Source: Paenibacillus pini JCM 16418 (GTDB lineage Bacteria; Bacillota; Bacilli; Paenibacillales; Paenibacillaceae). Taken from it: a DNA stretch of 64,000 nucleotides. Location of the stretch: positions 62,001 through 126,000 of the forward strand of contig NZ_BAVZ01000008.1 in the NCBI RefSeq assembly GCF_000576305.1, read 5' to 3'. Below, one piece after another: positions 63,752 through 64,000 of the stretch; position 1 is the first letter of the stretch, and each line of letters opens with the position of its first letter. The notes below the pieces were generated by a model that saw nothing but the letters and a program-made list of their open reading frames with translations, ran no database searches and was not told the DNA's origin. The position numbers were made by a program, and so were the translations under genes.

Positions 63752-64000
63752 ATGTCCTTAACCTATGAAGAACGGCGGGAGACGATCCTCGCCCAAGTCG
63801 ATATAGATGGAAAGGTGCAGGTGCATGCACTAGCAACTTTATTTAATGTATCCACAGAGACGATACGGCGTGACTTGGATCGTCTAGAGAAAGAGGGGAG
63901 ACTACGTAAAGTGTACGGAGGAGCCGTACGGATACGCTCCGAGATGATTGAACCGACATTTCTGAAGCGTTCACAGATGCATCAGAGCGAGAAACAGGTA
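63752..64000 (+). CDS. DeoR/GlpR-family transcriptional regulator, N-terminal part
   Basis: The frame starts at the ATG at 63752 (CAGGAGGAATTACGAT upstream) and is open to the window edge. It encodes the DeoR helix-turn-helix: YEERRETILAQVDIDGKVQV, then LATLFNVSTETIRRDLDRLE and GRLRKVYGGAV. DeoR regulators control sugar-phosphate pathways through a C-terminal sensor, which lies outside the window. Confidence 0.93.
   Translation, partial: MSLTYEERRETILAQVDIDGKVQVHALATLFNVSTETIRRDLDRLEKEGRLRKVYGGAVRIRSEMIEPTFLKRSQMHQSEKQV

Overview
The window looks like a piece of chromosome from a low-to-medium-GC, Gram-positive spore-former of the order Bacillales, most likely Paenibacillus or a close relative. 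This rests on the S-layer-homology (SLH) proteins, the Bacillus-type split sigma factor beside a YvrJ gene, strong AGGAGG-type ribosome binding sites, frequent TTG/GTG starts and the family content. No rRNA, tRNA, CRISPR array or intact transposase or integrase was found.

Layout. 1-6833: the 3' end of tyrS; a cluster resembling the Bacillus subtilis SigO/RsoA two-subunit sigma system (YvrJ, region-4 protein, region-2 protein, YvrL-like membrane protein) flanked by two leaderless beta-rich proteins; an SLH protein; small regulator and DUF genes. 7023-22371: a defence island with a Nudix gene plus a PLD-nuclease/SF2-helicase/DUF3427 gene (frameshifted), an OLD-family ATPase-nuclease, a 3' fragment of guaA (a known island integration site), a decayed cytosine methyltransferase, a type I restriction operon carrying an extra DUF4145/HEPN-like gene, a second helicase fragment and an XRE regulator. 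22528-32363: a 914-residue protein of unknown family, an AraC remnant, a Doc toxin-antitoxin pair, an ABC-F ATPase, lipoproteins, and a WXG/LXG-type polymorphic toxin with a CdiA-like tRNase domain and its putative immunity gene. 32490-50933: metabolic and regulatory genes, including a five-gene unit (FAD oxidoreductase, permease, HyuA-like protein, HExxH protein, RpiR regulator), an old-yellow-enzyme gene diverging from its LysR regulator, and a two-component system followed by two tandem alpha/beta hydrolases. 51049-60359: a cobalamin-riboswitch operon. 60517-64000: flavodoxin, a DMT permease and a phosphoesterase (both frameshifted), and the start of a DeoR regulator.

The most striking system is the riboswitch operon. 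A B12 riboswitch with a terminator platform precedes a roughly 1550-residue secreted protein carrying two alpha/alpha-barrel (terpene-cyclase-like) domains, a DUF4430 domain and three SLH repeats. Next come a membrane-tethered DUF4430 protein and a complete ECF transporter (T, fused A1-A2, S). Barrel plus DUF4430-like beta domain is the architecture of animal intrinsic factor and transcobalamin. I infer a cell-surface, transcobalamin-like B12 capture system feeding an ECF importer.

Caution: at least five genes are broken by single-base indels (six in all) in otherwise well-preserved reading frames, some in homopolymers. Sequencing or assembly errors are a real alternative to pseudogenisation. 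The guaA, dcm, AraC, helicase and membrane-protein remnants, by contrast, are truncated or carry multiple lesions and look truly decayed.
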